Shown one piece after another: positions 24,324 through 35,716 of a stretch of 64,000 bases of DNA. How positions within the stretch are numbered: position 1 is the first letter of the stretch; every line of letters begins with the position of its first letter. Source of the stretch: Engraulis encrasicolus (taxonomy: Eukaryota > Chordata > Actinopteri > Clupeiformes > Engraulidae); the NCBI RefSeq assembly GCF_034702125.1, contig NC_085857.1, forward strand, positions 53,607,546-53,671,545, read 5' to 3'. The translations under genes were made by a program, and so were the position numbers. A model generated the notes under the pieces. It was not told where the DNA came from. It saw only the letters and a program-made list of their open reading frames with translations, and did no database searches.

Positions 24324-25257
24324 TATGTGTTAATGCTTTATGTACGTTTATTTTTCTTATTATGTGATAAAGGTGTACTGTGTAATAGTTTTTTGTAGTT
24401 TATTTCCACAATTCACGATGCCCAAAAACAGTGTAATCTTTTTCACGAATACTTACCACCACCATCAAATTCACTCCTCATACATGTAAAGGTGGACTTT
24501 CTCCATATCTGCCATTTAGAATTTCCAGAAATATATTTTTTATATGCAAAAAGTACTGTACTTTGGTCATACTAGTAAACATGAATTTATTACTTGGTAA
24601 ATATTCATGAAAATATCACCTAATTTGGCCACCATCCTACACAGTGCACCTTTTCATATGTTGTCTGAATCTGTAACTTTTTGTTGTCATTTTGATGAGG
24701 ACTCCCTGACAGAAGATACACTAACGGCTAAATAAAGGATAAATGAAAACATGAAATTTCCCAAACTATTCCCAAACCTGCCTTTACTTGCATAGGTTAC
24801 TTAACTGCCATTCAACATCGGCCACCCGCGGGCCGGGTGGGTTGGGTTGCAGTTTTTGTAAGTATCGCGAGTTCGGGTGGGTCGGGTCAAAATAGTGAAA
24901 ACCCGGAACATTTGGAAATGTTGGTAAAATTGCAATTTTGTGTTACAGAATTTATCAATTGCATACAGCCGGCATGACCAGTGAGTTTCAACACTACTGG
25001 CCACAAAAAAAATCGCCCGCTCATCCCTATACTGGCTAAAGCGCTCTCTTCGTCTTGCGCGCTCCCTCGCTCACTCACTCACTCACACACAGGCAGGCAA
25101 TTGAAATTGCCTCAGGAGTTGTTGCTTCGTTCGATTTTGATGTTTTGCACATTTCCTCAACTTAAGCCCTTAAAGACCGTCCTTTTAAAATAAATGTAGA
25201 AGTCAGTTAATAATAATTGTAGTAATAAGGAACCTATCCTTCAGCTGGCGATTACAA

Positions 25258-25260
<3 letters not shown>
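24324..25260. other. Intergenic, dispersed repeat and GGGTC(G)-rich element end
   Basis: 24368-24475 is a copy of the intronic repeat at 20870. Around 24825-24895 is a GGGCCGGGTGGGT and GGGTCGGGTC stretch, typical of the end of a hAT-type element, but its partner end was not found. No gene is recognised. Confidence 0.45.

Positions 25261-25332
<72 letters not shown>
25261..25332. repeat. (CT)n microsatellite
   Basis: A nearly uninterrupted CT run of about 70 bp. Confidence 0.97.
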
Positions 25333-25914
25333 CCCCAAGTGGTGTGTCGTTTGTCTTTTGTACCATGTCTGGTTCAAACCTTATGTGAATGACCTTGTCC
25401 TAAAAAGTACCCACAACAAGTTTCTATGAATATGTTGACCCTTCCAATCAATTCCCCACGTTGGAATTATCTACAAAAAAAAATGGTGTGCCGTTTGTCT
25501 TTTGTACCATGTCTGGTTCAAACCTTATGTGAATGACCTTGCCTATATTGGGGGGTGTCATCATATTGGGGCGTCTGGCGGGGGTCCCCCACCACTGAAA
25601 ATGTCTGCCAGTGGTCATTTCTCTATCAGGGGAATATGATGAACAATTCATGATAAGTTTCAAGAGGTAACCTCACCAGCTGATCTAGCCCATTTTTTAC
25701 CCCCCAAATAATGATGTCTGGCAAGCCCCGCCCACCATCAAAAACGTTTGGCAGTGGCCACTCCTCAATCAGGGGACCATCTCAAACAATTTACAACAGG
25801 TTCCAAGTGGTAACCTCACCAACTGATCTAGCCCATTTTTGGGGGTGTCATCATACGGGGGAGTCTGCCGGGGGTAACCCACCACTAAAAATGTCTGGCA
25901 GTGGTCATTTCTCT

Positions 25915-26931
25915 TGGTGCGTTCCCCAGGATTGGGAGATGGGATGTTTCTGACCTCCTACTTGCTGAAATGCATTGGAACGCCTGTTGAAGCGGAATGT
26001 TCAAGTCGCGAGCTGGGGCAAAAGCGAAGCAAACCAACTTTGTCCCATTGACAATCGTGATGTCATCACAGCAATGGCAGCGCACAGTGTTAGGAATAGT
26101 TTATGTTGCACATTATGGTGCATTCCCCAGAGGTAGGAGCTTCCTAGTAGGCAACAAGAAGGCAGCTACCTCCCACTTGAAAGCGTTCCAACCAGCAAGT
26201 CAAACAAACTACAAACATGGAGGGAGAAAAACTACATATCCACTTCTCAAAGATGTCAGCAATGTAAACAACATCATGCGTTATTTTCATTTAGCCGCAT
26301 TTCATCTTTGAAATATGCAATGTCAATATAACTACACCTTAGAAAAGTTAACAGGCTGTTTTGCAACCGTTAACCTGTCCGAATCAACTTTATTTGTCCA
26401 TAGAATGGTGATGTGCAACATAAACTATTCCTAACACTGTGCGCTGCCATTGCTGTGATGACATCACGATAGTCAATGGGGCGAAGTTGGTTTACTTCGC
26501 TTTTGCCCCAGCTCGCGACTTGAACATTCCGCTTCAACAGGCGTTCCAATGCATTTCAGCAAGTAGGAGGTCAGAAACATCCCAGATCTCCCAACCCTGG
26601 GGAATGCACCATTTCTTAGCAATCACCATTCTATGGACAAATAGAGTTGATTTGGACAGGTTAACAGTTGCAAAACCGCCCATGAACCTTTCTTAGGTGT
26701 TGTTATTGGCATTGCCTCTTTCAAAGATGAAATGCGGCTACATGAAAGAAAAACGCATGGTGTTGTTTACACCTCATTGTTTACATTGCTGACATCTTAG
26801 AGAAGTGGCTATGTATTTTTGTCCCTCCATGTTTGTAGTTTGGTTGGCTTGCTGGTTGGAACGCTTTCAAGTGGGAGGTAGCTGCCTTCTGGTTGCCTAC
26901 TAGGAAGCTCCTACCTCTGGGGAATGCACCA
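25915..26931. mobile_element. Harbinger-like element inserted in the tandem array
   Basis: The ends are TGGTGCGTTCCCCAGG and the complementary CTGGGGAATGCACCA. TCT is repeated on both sides (25912-25914 and 26932-26934). Neighbouring array units show the uninterrupted TTTCTCTATCAGG. A 3-bp duplication fits PIF/Harbinger, although TCT is not the favourite target. The element contains a second copy of its own family at 26116-26611. No transposase is present. Confidence 0.8.
26116..26611. mobile_element. Second Harbinger-like copy nested in its own family
   Basis: TGGTGCATTCCCCAGAGG begins the copy and CTGGGGAATGCACCA ends it. The sequence at 32325-32345 shows the uninterrupted site CACATTACTCAGCAATCACC, and here the copy lies between CACATTA and TTTCTTAGCAATCACC. 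Its closest relative in the window is 31453-31932. Confidence 0.75.
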
Positions 26932-28183
26932 TCTATCAGGGGACTATGATGAACAATTTACAACAGGTTCCAAGAGGTAACCTCAACAGCTGATCTAGCC
27001 CATTTTTTACCCCCCAATTAATGATGTCTGGCAAGCCCCACCCACCATCAAAAATGTCTGGCAGTGGCCATTCCTCAATCAGGGGACCATCTCAAACAAT
27101 TTACAACAGGTTCCAAGTGGTAACCTCACCAACTGATCTAGCCCATTTTTGGGGGTGTCATCATACAGGGGCGTCTGCCGGGGGTAACCCACCACTAAAA
27201 ATGCCTGGCAGTGGTCATTTCTCTATCAGGGGACTATGATGAACAATTTACAACAGGTTCCAAGTGGTAACCTCACCAACTGATCTAGCCCATTTTTGGG
27301 GTGCCAGTTTTACAGCCCCCCTGGCCACACCCACCAGAGGGAACCCGGCAGACGTGCTGTTCCTCTATCTGGGGACCATACCAGACATCATAGTACCCAT
27401 AAAAAATGGTAACCTTCCCAACTAGGCTGACCCCCCTGGGCTCCTGGTCTATTTCTTTAGATGTGGGCAAGAGCGCAATGTTGTCTGCGATTTGCGCTAC
27501 TACCAAGCTTCAAGCGAGCGCGCACTCAGTTCGGTAGAGTGAGGGGGGCGATATCCACTGACCTCTTAAAATGCGTAGTTCTCTCTGGTTTGGCCTGTAG
27601 TGTAACATTAAACATTGCATTAGCAGAATATGTCAGGGTTAGGCTATAGCAGGGGTGCCCAACCTTTTTTGTTAACCGAGATCTAGGCTACTTTTGAAGT
27701 TGATGGTCGGCTGTGATCTACCAAGTCAGGATGTCAGTATGAAAATTTAGGACCACCATTTATTAATCACCATTATTATTAACAAAATATTTTAGTAGGC
27801 TACTATGCCCGTATCTTTTCAGTGTATTTTTAAAGTGTGTTGAATAGCCTTTTAACAAAGCAATGCAGCACTGATATGCAGACATAATTTCAGTCCTACA
27901 CAAGTCCTAAACAACTGAAACAATTTCAAAATGATTAACATTTGGTATATAAAAGGCATATGTAGGCACATAGGCCCTATTTCTAAAATATGATGAAGCA
28001 TTATCAAATGCTGGTACAGGGCTCAGAAATTCACCATTTGTTATGGGTAAAGTAGGCTAGTTAAGTTCACTCTACTATGAGAGAGAGAAAGAGAGAGAGA
28101 GAGCTCATTGGATTGGTTAACGCCCCTGTTAAGACGCAGGGCTTTGAACCGTTATTTTTAGATGCGTCCCACGCATCTCTATA

Positions 28184-28572
28184 AGGGGTCTTACACACCA
28201 AGGCGGTAAAGCGTCGCGGAACGGCCGCGTTTTTTACCGGCGTCGGTGAGAATACATTGAAACCTATCTGTCCTTACACACCAACCGGCGGTAGTCGGGC
28301 GTGAGCGGCGCGGGAGCCGGCTCCGCGCCGCGCTGCATTTGGAAAATAGAACTCCAGCGTATTTTTCACGCCGGCAACCGGCGGTGTCTCATTCAAATGA
28401 ATGGCAAAGTAGCACGCTAGCTTTAGCTGTGGGGAGGGTTTTGAACAGGACTGGCCGCGCACGCCGACGCTGTCAGTGTGCAAGGCAGAGAAAAGCACGC
28501 CGGCCAAAACTAAGCAGAAAGACCGCGTCCGTCCTGCGACCGTTCCATTCCGCCTTGGTATGTTTTGGCCCT
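28184..28572. mobile_element. GC-rich MITE nested in the hAT-type element
   Basis: AGGGGTCTTACACACCAAGGCGG pairs with the complement of CCGCCTTGGTATGTTTTGGC at the right, giving imperfect inverted ends of ~23 bp. The interior is strongly CG-rich (GGCGCGGGAGCCGG). The frames inside are compositional. Confidence 0.65.
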
Positions 28573-28585
28573 AAGAGGCTTTGGT

Positions 28586-28660
28586 GTCCGTCCGTCCGTC
28601 CGTCCGTCCGTCCGTCCGTCCCTCCGTCCCTCCCTCCGTCCCTCCGTCCGTCCGTCCGCC
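28586..28660. repeat. (CCGT)n microsatellite
   Basis: A run of CCGT, later CCCT/CCGT, tetranucleotides. Overlapping long frames on both strands (Pro/Ser-rich and Gly/Arg/Thr-rich) are products of the repeat. Confidence 0.95.
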
Positions 28661-28672
28661 CTCCCGTGATGT

Positions 28673-30135
28673 GTTTCCCTCCCGTGATGCGTTTCTGAAT
28701 TGTGATTCCCTCCTGTGATTCCCTCTTGTGTCCACAAGGTGGCAGTCGCTCAGTTTTGGCCTGGAGCTCATGCGTGCAAACCAACCGTGCTCTTTGCCAG
28801 TGAGAAAAACATGGCGGCACTTCCTGTTGATTTTCACATGAAAGTTTTGCTTAATTTAAAGTCCCTAAGCGACTATAAATGTTGTGGCTTTCATATATTG
28901 ATGTAAAAGTGCCCCACGAAGTAATGAAGCACAACAAAGTTACTCCACATTACCATTTGACCACTCGTTTTTCTATGCTAACAGGGTAGCTAATGTAGCA
29001 TTGTAAATGATCCAGGGAGAAAGGGGGAAATGTTGTGATTTCAGTCCGCCTGAGGCAACGATTTTCGTGGGGAAGATGACCTGCATCTCGGTGGCATTGA
29101 ACCACGCCCCCGTGCCTTATTTGGCTCGCTCAGCACGTGCGTCCTCAGTCCAATCGCAATGCTTTATTTTCCCCAGACGTTTAATCGCATTTAAGTGAAA
29201 GTGCCATGTATACACATCGCAAAATAACTCTTAATCCGATCTATTTAAATCGCATTTATTAAATCGGACTTAAAAACATCATGTACACGTAGCCAATGTC
29301 TCATTGATTAGTTTATGGAACTTACGGTTTGTCTGTTACGGTCCACGAAGACAATATCCACGTGAAAACGCAAACGCCTGCAAACCACTGTTTTGACAGA
29401 AATACAGTTCACCTGTCGCCTACTCTGTTTTCTTCCCAAAGCGGCATTTAAAAGTATTCCATGAAATCCAACATCAACGTCACTTCAAATAGGTGACAGC
29501 ATCATGCTCACACATGAAATAACACTTCAGTGAGGGGGGGACATCACTGCTCTCATATTAAAGTGAAAAGAGAATTTCACATTTTAGTTTATTTAATGTA
29601 GGCCTATGCAAAATTGCAAATAGCCTATTCATTGAAATCTGTCCAGAAAGGGTTGTAATGTTTGCCTGTTTTTTATGTTTGTAATTAAAAAAAAAAAAAA
29701 AAAAAAAGTGATTTAAAAAAAAAAAAATAGCCTAACAAAAATAGAGATTTTATGTTAAAAAAAAATGTGATATGGGATGGACCGATGGCCCCCCTAAGCT
29801 AAATTCGCCTTAGGTCCCCACATTGCTAAATGTAGTGTAAGGGATTATTTTGAAAAGACAGTAACATGTAATCAGCAATGCATTACAGTTTTTCAGTAAA
29901 TTGCCCAACACTGTTGAAATCCTATGGTACTTTTTCAAATCCAGGCTTATACAGTACATGGTAGGCTTATTGATAAATTGCCTTGACAGGTTATGAGGAG
30001 GCCAAGGGGGCGTTTGGGCAAAAAAGGTTCAGAACGGGCATAGACGGACGCATCTGTTGTCCGCCTGTCGGACTTGTTTTCCAAACGTTCCGTTCTGAAC
30101 AGAAACGGAATTGTAACGTTTCCGGTTATGCGTTC
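28673..30135. other. Interior of the nested hAT-type element, no gene recognised
   Basis: Apart from short GTGAT(G/T)(C/T)(G/C) repeats near 28665-28730 and poly(A) near 29690, I see nothing supported. A GGACTGAAATCACAAC-like frame near 29007-29198 is not conserved. Confidence 0.45.
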
Positions 30136-31116
30136 CACCAATAAAATGACGTTCCCGAACCGGTTAGAGCAAAAAAATACTGTTCCCGGAACGGTTATTT
30201 TCGTTCCCATCAGCTGATTACTCCCATAGGCCTAACTGACGTTAATTAACCAAGAAAGACGGAAGTGCAAATGAGACAGCCTACATTCCAAACTGTTTAT
30301 TCAAGCAGATGAAAAGAATATCCTCCAAAATTTTGTCATTTAGGGATGACCTAAGCGGAGAAGCGGAGAATAAACCTCAATGATGAAAATGCACGCTCCA
30401 CGCTGACTTGGGTCATGGGGAGCGCTATGATAGACATTGTGAGTTTGTGCATATTTAAAGCGGCCATGGATGCCCAATAACGTCAAACATTCTTGGTGCG
30501 CTTTACACACGCTTCTCTGCAATGTCTTACAATGATGTAATGGAAACTTTGCCCTTTTGTATGACAGTGGTTTCTCTTATTTAAGATGTGGAGTGGAGAC
30601 TTTGTAGTCCACAGCTCTCTCTCCATTCATTCAAAATAATTACTTTTTTGTTTTGTTTGAGGAACGGTATTAACCGGTATTAACCGGTTACCATTATTTT
30701 TAAATAAGTGTTCCTGTTCCAGAACATAAAAAATAATAACGTTTCCGGTTTCGTTTCTGTTCCCTGTAAAATACAAAAAGTTCCCGGTTTTCGTTTTCGT
30801 TCCTTGAACCGGTTAAAAGCCCCGGTTAAGAGTGACTTTTTCTATGAAGTTTTTTTTTTTTTTCAGTTCTCTGGGACAGTAGCACAGCAAATGCTTTCCA
30901 TTGTGAGTTTGGCCAATTGTTTTTCCACAACTGGAGCAAGAAACAGCACAAATTGAAGTGAATTCCATAGGCTACATGTCAACTAACATTTCCCTTACAC
31001 GCGGCACGCGATGTAGGCCTAAACGCAGTAACCGATGATGCATGCGATTTGCGATTTGGACAAAGATCCTCCCATCTCGCCGTGTCATAACGCATCGTTG
31101 CGCACATGTTCTGTAA

Positions 31117-31300
31117 TGGTGCATTCCCCGAGGGTGGGAGATGGGATATTTCTGACCTCCTACATGCTGAAATGCATTGGAACGCATGTTGAAGTGGAAT
31201 GTTCAAGTTGCGAGCTGGGGCAAAAGCGAAGCAAACCGACTTCGTCCAATTGACAATCGTGATGTCATCACAGCAATGGCAGCGCACAGTGTTGGGAATA
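31117..31300. repeat. Harbinger-like left-end fragment
   Basis: TGGTGCATTCCCCGAGGGTG starts a ~185-bp match to 25915-26100 and stops near GTGTTGGGAATAG, where different sequence begins. Only one end is present. Confidence 0.7.
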
Positions 31301-32315
31301 GGCGCGTACGAGTTTGTTGCGAGCGTCGATGTTGCGAAAGGCACGTGAGGGAGAACTTGTTGTCACGATGTGGGTGTTATTAAATACAGCGCATTTACAG
31401 TCGGCCACAAATATGAACGAGACGATGAGCTCGCACCGATTTGCTCTACTAATGGCGCATTCCCCAGAGGTAGGAGCTTCCTAGTAGGCAACAAGAAGGC
31501 AGCTACCTCCCACTTGAAAGCGTTCCAACCAGCAAGTCAAACAAACTACAAACATGGAGGGACAAAAACTACATATCCACTTCTCAAAGATTACAGCAAT
31601 GTAAACAACATCATGCGTTATTTTCATTTAGCCGCATTTCATCTTTGAAAGGTGAAATGTCAATATAACTACACCTAAGAAAAGTTAACAGGCTGTTTTG
31701 CAACCGTTAACCTGTTTGAATGAACTTTATTTGTCCATAGAATGGTGATGTGCAACATAAACTATTCTTAACACTTGCTGTGATGACATCACGATTGTCA
31801 ATGGGGCGAAGTCGGTTTGCTTCGCTTTTGCCCCAGCTCGCGACTTGAACATTACTTCAACAGGCGTTCCAATGCATTTCAGCAAGTAGGAGGTCAGAAA
31901 CATCCCATCTCCCAGCCCTGGGGAATGCACCATAACACACCATGTGTGAGGAGTGGGGGGACAGGCAGTGAGGAAGAGCTTAAGTGGGGACCTGCGCAAA
32001 CTTGTGTAGAGTTGTGAGACAAGACCCATATACACACGTGAGTGAGTTGTTGACCAACCAGTTCATGGGCGCATGACCTCGGAGGCAGTCCGCAGACGAG
32101 CGTTGAAGGGGATAAGCAACTGCAGAGGTTGCAAGATCTGACTGCAGCCGCATTCATCCCGCAATAGTTTGACACCATGTGACATGTCACCTCGTCAATT
32201 GACGAAATTTCGAAGTTTGACAGGAAATCTAACAGTCATGCAGCATTTTCATCCAGGGTGCATTGCTGTCTACATGCGCATGTATGCGTTGACGTGAACT
32301 CGATCGCACCTAATG
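31301..32315. repeat. Left arm of a large inverted repeat with 33700-34060
   Basis: Sequence flanking the Harbinger-like copy (31301-31452 and 31933-32315) reappears in reverse orientation at 33700-34060. Shared blocks are GAGCTCGCACCG, CACATCGTGACAACAAG (as complement), GGATGAATGCGGCTGCAG and GTAGACAGCAATGCA. The right arm lacks the Harbinger-like copy, so that insertion is younger than the duplication. Confidence 0.8.
31453..31932. mobile_element. Harbinger-like MITE with TAA target duplication
   Basis: A 480-bp copy begins TGGCGCATTCCCCAGAGG and ends CTGGGGAATGCACCA. TAA is on both sides (31450-31452 and 31933-31935). The empty site in the right arm near 33917-33925 (as complement, CTCTACTAACACACC) confirms the 3-bp duplication. 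The longer frames inside have no domain. Confidence 0.88.
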
Positions 32316-32319
32316 GTTT

Positions 32320-32914
32320 ATGTTGCACATTACTCAGCAATCACCATTCTATGGACAAATAGAGTTGATTTGGACAGGTTAACAGTTGCAAAACCGCCCA
32401 TGAACCTTTGTAGTTATTTCAATTGCCTCTTTCAAAGATGAAATGCTGCTACATGAATAAAAACGCATGGTGTTGTTTACACCTCAGTGTTTACATTGCT
32501 GACATCTCAAATCAAGTCAAGTAGGTTTTATTGTCAATTTCCTTACATGCACTGGTCATACAAAGAATTTTAAATTACATTTCTTGCTTTCCCATGCAGA
32601 CATAGACTAATCTAGGTAAGGACATAGACAGTATAGACATAGACAGTACTTATATGGACTTAAGACAGTATGGACATAGACAGTGCTCATACAGACATTT
32701 AAAGTGCAAGACTGGACAACAGAAGACTTGTAGAGAACATACATTAAGAGGAGGTAAATTTTGTGCTTTTGTGCTTTTCCTTAAAGTCCTTTATAGCGTT
32801 CTGACAGTAATAGTAGCATTTTGAAGAAAAATAAATATTAAAAAGGTCTATCAAGTACACCAGCAGCAGTGTGTGTGTGTGTGTGTGTGTGTGTTTAGTG
32901 CAGGTAGAAGGTGC

Positions 32915-32954
<40 letters not shown>

Positions 32955-33103
32955 TTGTGTGGCATCTTTGAAAAGTGGATATGTATTTTTGTCCCTCCAT
33001 GTTTGTAGTTTGGTTAGCATGCTGGTTGGAACGCTTTCAAGTGGGAGGTAGCTGACTCCTTGTTGCCTATTGGGAAGGTCCTACCTCTGGGGAATGCACC
33101 ATT
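32320..33103. repeat. Right half of a Harbinger-like element, itself interrupted
   Basis: 32325-32506 and 32966-33103 match the right half of 25915-26931 and end GGGGAATGCACCA. Between them (about 32507-32965) is an unrelated ~455-bp insertion rich in GACATAGACAGTA repeats that ends in two (GT)n runs (32869-32893 and 32917-32952). CATCT flanks both sides of the insertion. Confidence 0.7.
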
Positions 33104-33271
33104 ACTCACCCGATATTAGCCTACATGTTTGCACACATAAACCAACTGCAATACCCTCACGGTCACTTCTTAATGCTTTCTCCTCATTCTGTGTTACCCT
33201 GGGACTAATTATCTAACCAATACAGTACCAGCAGCTTGCTATAGCCTACTTTTCAAAGACAGTATTTTTCC

Positions 33272-34175
33272 CATAGAGGTAGAAAATGACACTAGAGGTA
33301 GGGCCTAACCCCGCCCCCTTTTTTACGGCAATCTGTACCAGAGCCCTCTGTAGCCTATGGCTCTGGTAGCGGCCATTATCTGTAGCCTAGGTAGATCAGA
33401 GAAATGGAAATTAACGGAGAATGAGGCTCACCTCTGTCAAAAATGGCTCAATCATGTGGAAATGTCCATCAACACACTATACAAGGACAATAGTTGAAGT
33501 GTATTGTTGCTAACTATGTTCATAAAAGATATTATTTGATTTTTAAATGTATTTTATCGACTCATATGATTTAAGTAGATATTTAGCCTGACATTTCAAA
33601 TCTGGTGTTTGATTAATGTGTTACTTCATATTCACACAGTTTTAATCAATTTTTTGACAGGGGTCCGCGTGTTCTCCATTGACTTGCATTAAGTGCATTC
33701 GATTTCTCATCAACGCATGCATGTGCATGTAGACAGCAATGCACTCTGGATGAAAATGCTACATGACGGTTAGATTTCCTGTCAAACTTCAAAATTTCGT
33801 CGATGTCGCGTTGACATGTCACATGGTGTCAAATTATCGCGGGATGAATGCGGCTGCAGGTCCCCACTTCAGCTCCTCCTCACTGCCTGCCTCCTCACTC
33901 CTCACACGTGGTGTGTTAGTAGAGCAAACCGGTGCGAGCTCATCGTCTCGTTCATATTTGTGGCCGACTGTAAATGCGCTGTATTTAATCACACCCACAT
34001 CGTGACAACAAGTTCTCGCTCACGCCCTTCGTCAATGTTGGTCGACAGCAACGAAGTCGTATGGGCCTACTGCCTGTACCTACACTACCTACGGAAGTTG
34101 GGAAGCTCCATCTGCCATTTCCCAGTGCTGTCGCAAATTGCTGTGTCCTCTCTAGTGTTATTTTCTACCTCTATG
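33272..34175. mobile_element. hAT-type element E1 (CATAGAGGTAGAAAAT ends)
   Basis: The ends CATAGAGGTAGAAAATGACA and the complementary ATTTTCTACCTCTATG are enclosed by a perfect ATTTTTCC duplication (33264-33271 and 34176-34183). Around 33700-34060 it contains the right arm of the inverted repeat described at 31301. It is homologous, in reverse orientation, to element E2. Confidence 0.88.
33700..34060. repeat. Right arm of the large inverted repeat
   Basis: This is the complement of 31301-31452 plus 31933-32315. It lies within E1, so it probably entered as an insertion. It lacks the MITE present in the left arm. Confidence 0.75.
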
Positions 34176-34221
34176 ATTTTTCCCGTCAAGGCCTACACGT
34201 CTCGCGATCGACTGCCACTCC

Positions 34222-35655
34222 CATAGAGGTAGAAAATAACACTAGAGAGGACACAGCAATTTGCGACAGCACAGGGAAATGGTAGCTGGAGCTTCCCAAC
34301 TTCCGTAGGTAGTGTAGGTACTTTCAGGCAATGCAAGTCAATGGAGAACACGCCCACCCCTGTCAAGAAATTAACTAAAACTGTGTAAATATAAAGTAAC
34401 ACTTTAATCAAAGACCAGATTTGAAATGTCAGGCTACATATCTACTGAAATCATATGAGTCGATAAAATACATTTAAAAATCAAATAATATATTTTATGA
34501 ACATAGTTAGCAACACACTTCAACTATTGTCCTTGTATAGTGTGTTGATGGACATTTTCACATGATTAAGTCATTTTTGACAGAGGTGAGCCTCGTTCTC
34601 CGTTAATTTCCATTTCTCTGATCTACCTACAGATAATGGCCGCTACCAGAGCCGTCTAATAAGAATTGCGCAAACCGGGGACCAGGAAGTCGGTTGGTGA
34701 TGTGATTCGCGTAGATTAAAATGTTTCTTAACAGTAAACTTCTGTTCGTTGGAAACAGAACCATCACATACCAAACAAAGATTAAGTACAAACAAATCAC
34801 ATTACCTTTACCACATTTTCTGTGTTCTACGTCCTAGAACTAAGTAGGCCTAACTTCTAATAGAACTGAAGTCAATGGGGATTTCCATGGCCCAATTCGA
34901 AACGGGAGGCAGTGACTCAATGACTCTCCTCCTACATAAACATGTCACTGATCAGATAGGTGAAGTTCGCTGATGAGGCAGCCGTTACGAACGGTACTAA
35001 CGAGTGCGCCGCCTTGCGCATTTGATGTTACGGCGATTCTATGGCGGGAGTTACGTTCATCACGTTAACGCTTAGCTTACGCATGCTATTTGAACGGTGA
35101 AGGATCGTCAGACGGCGGAATCGTAAAATAGGCTATAAATAGATCTAGCGACAGCATATTTAGATACTACAATGTTGATTCATCCATTCGATTTTCAATA
35201 TCTACATACATAAGTGTCAAAATAAAGAGTATGATAAGGTAGTAGCTTGGGTAGTATGTTTGTTTTTCAGGTTTCCGGTTGAGAGGGAGGTGGCGCACAG
35301 CATGTTGGGTACCAAGGCAGCGAAGTCAGCATCTGATGTATCCTCGAAATATCCTCGTCACGCCCACAAATGCAGTCAACTGCCGAGAGAGGAAATAAAG
35401 CAATTTTTCGTTTCGATCCACACTTCATGACTCGATGTCCAGTTAGCTCACTGGAAGGACAGCTGCCTTCCCTGTTTCGAATTGGGCCCATGTTAACGCT
35501 CCGTGAGGCTCCATGAGAGCCGCCATTGCTGTGGAAAGATTGGTCCATAGAGGTCTATGGGAGTGACGTAACTCTGTTATTAGATGGCTCTGGCCGCTAC
35601 AGATTGCCGTAAAAGGGGGGCGGGGTCCTCTCTAGTGTTATTTTCTACCTCTATG
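34222..35655. mobile_element. hAT-type element E2, inverted relative of E1
   Basis: The same ends as E1 (CATAGAGGTAGAAAATAACA) are enclosed by a perfect GCCACTCC duplication (34214-34221 and 35656-35663). Its ~300-bp interior around TCATATGAGTCGATAAAATA is the complement of the left part of E1. It contains the MITE at 34889-35488. Confidence 0.9.
34889..35488. mobile_element. 600-bp MITE nested in E2
   Basis: GGCCCAATTCGAAACGGGAG pairs with the complement of CCCTGTTTCGAATTGGGCC. CAT is on both sides (34886-34888 and 35489-35491), a possible 3-bp target duplication. No transposase is present. Confidence 0.75.
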
Positions 35656-35716
35656 GCCACTCCCCTCGAGATCGACTAGCTCGCCGATCGACTGGTTGGG
35701 CACCCCTGGGCTATGG

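Larger units (their letters stand above)
25341..27440. repeat. Tandem array of ~145-bp units, split by a transposon
   Basis: Units share ATCTAGCCCATTTTT, TCTGGCAGTGG(T/C)CA, ATCAGGGGAC and CAGGTTCCAAG(T/A)GGTAAC. The ATCTAGCCC landmark recurs at about 25684, 25826, 26993, 27138 and 27283, a spacing of 142-145 bp where uninterrupted. The array starts with a shorter duplication (GTACCATGTCTGGTTCAAAC, near 25361 and 25505). The last unit (near 27298-27440) is diverged. A 1-kb element sits at 25915-26931. Frames inside read through the repeat but show no domain. Confidence 0.85.
28136..30824. mobile_element. hAT-type element of the CAGGGCTTTGAACCG family, nested
   Basis: The left end is CAGGGCTTTGAACCG at 28137. 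The right end reads CTTGAACCGGTTAAAAGCCC near 30823. The flanks GTTAAGAC (28128-28135) and GTTAAGAG (30825-30832) form a near-perfect 8-bp duplication. The right third has many AACCGG, GGAACG and GTTCC motifs, like the short copy at 5349-6053. A poly(A)-rich tract lies near 29690-29765. No transposase is recognisable. Confidence 0.7.
27650..35708. mobile_element. Old hAT-type element (CAGGGGTGCCCAACC ends) filled with nested insertions
   Basis: The left end CAGGGGTGCCCAACC at 27650 pairs exactly with GGTTGGGCACCCCTG ending at 35708. The flanking 8-mers are GGCTATAG (27642-27649) and GGCTATGG (35709-35716), one change in eight. GATC(T/G)A-rich subterminal sequence (CGAGATCTAGG on the left, CTCGAGATCGACTAG on the right) supports pairing. 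Inside lie at least the elements at 28136, 31453, 33272 and 34222, and further fragments. A stretch around 30870-30955 may be remnant internal sequence. No intact transposase remains. Confidence 0.8.

Noticed and set aside
25341..27440. Possible protein-coding repeats in the 145-bp array
   Set aside because: Frames change between units and are broken by the inserted element. No domain is seen.
28473..28837. Gly/Arg/Thr- and Pro/Ser-rich frames on both strands
   Set aside because: They are products of the CCGT tetranucleotide repeat and GC-rich MITE sequence, with no domain and no conservation.
30870..30960. Possible hAT transposase C-terminal remnant (FSTTGARNSTN)
   Set aside because: The match is too short and lacks flanking domain sequence, so it is only mentioned as possible internal sequence of the outer element.
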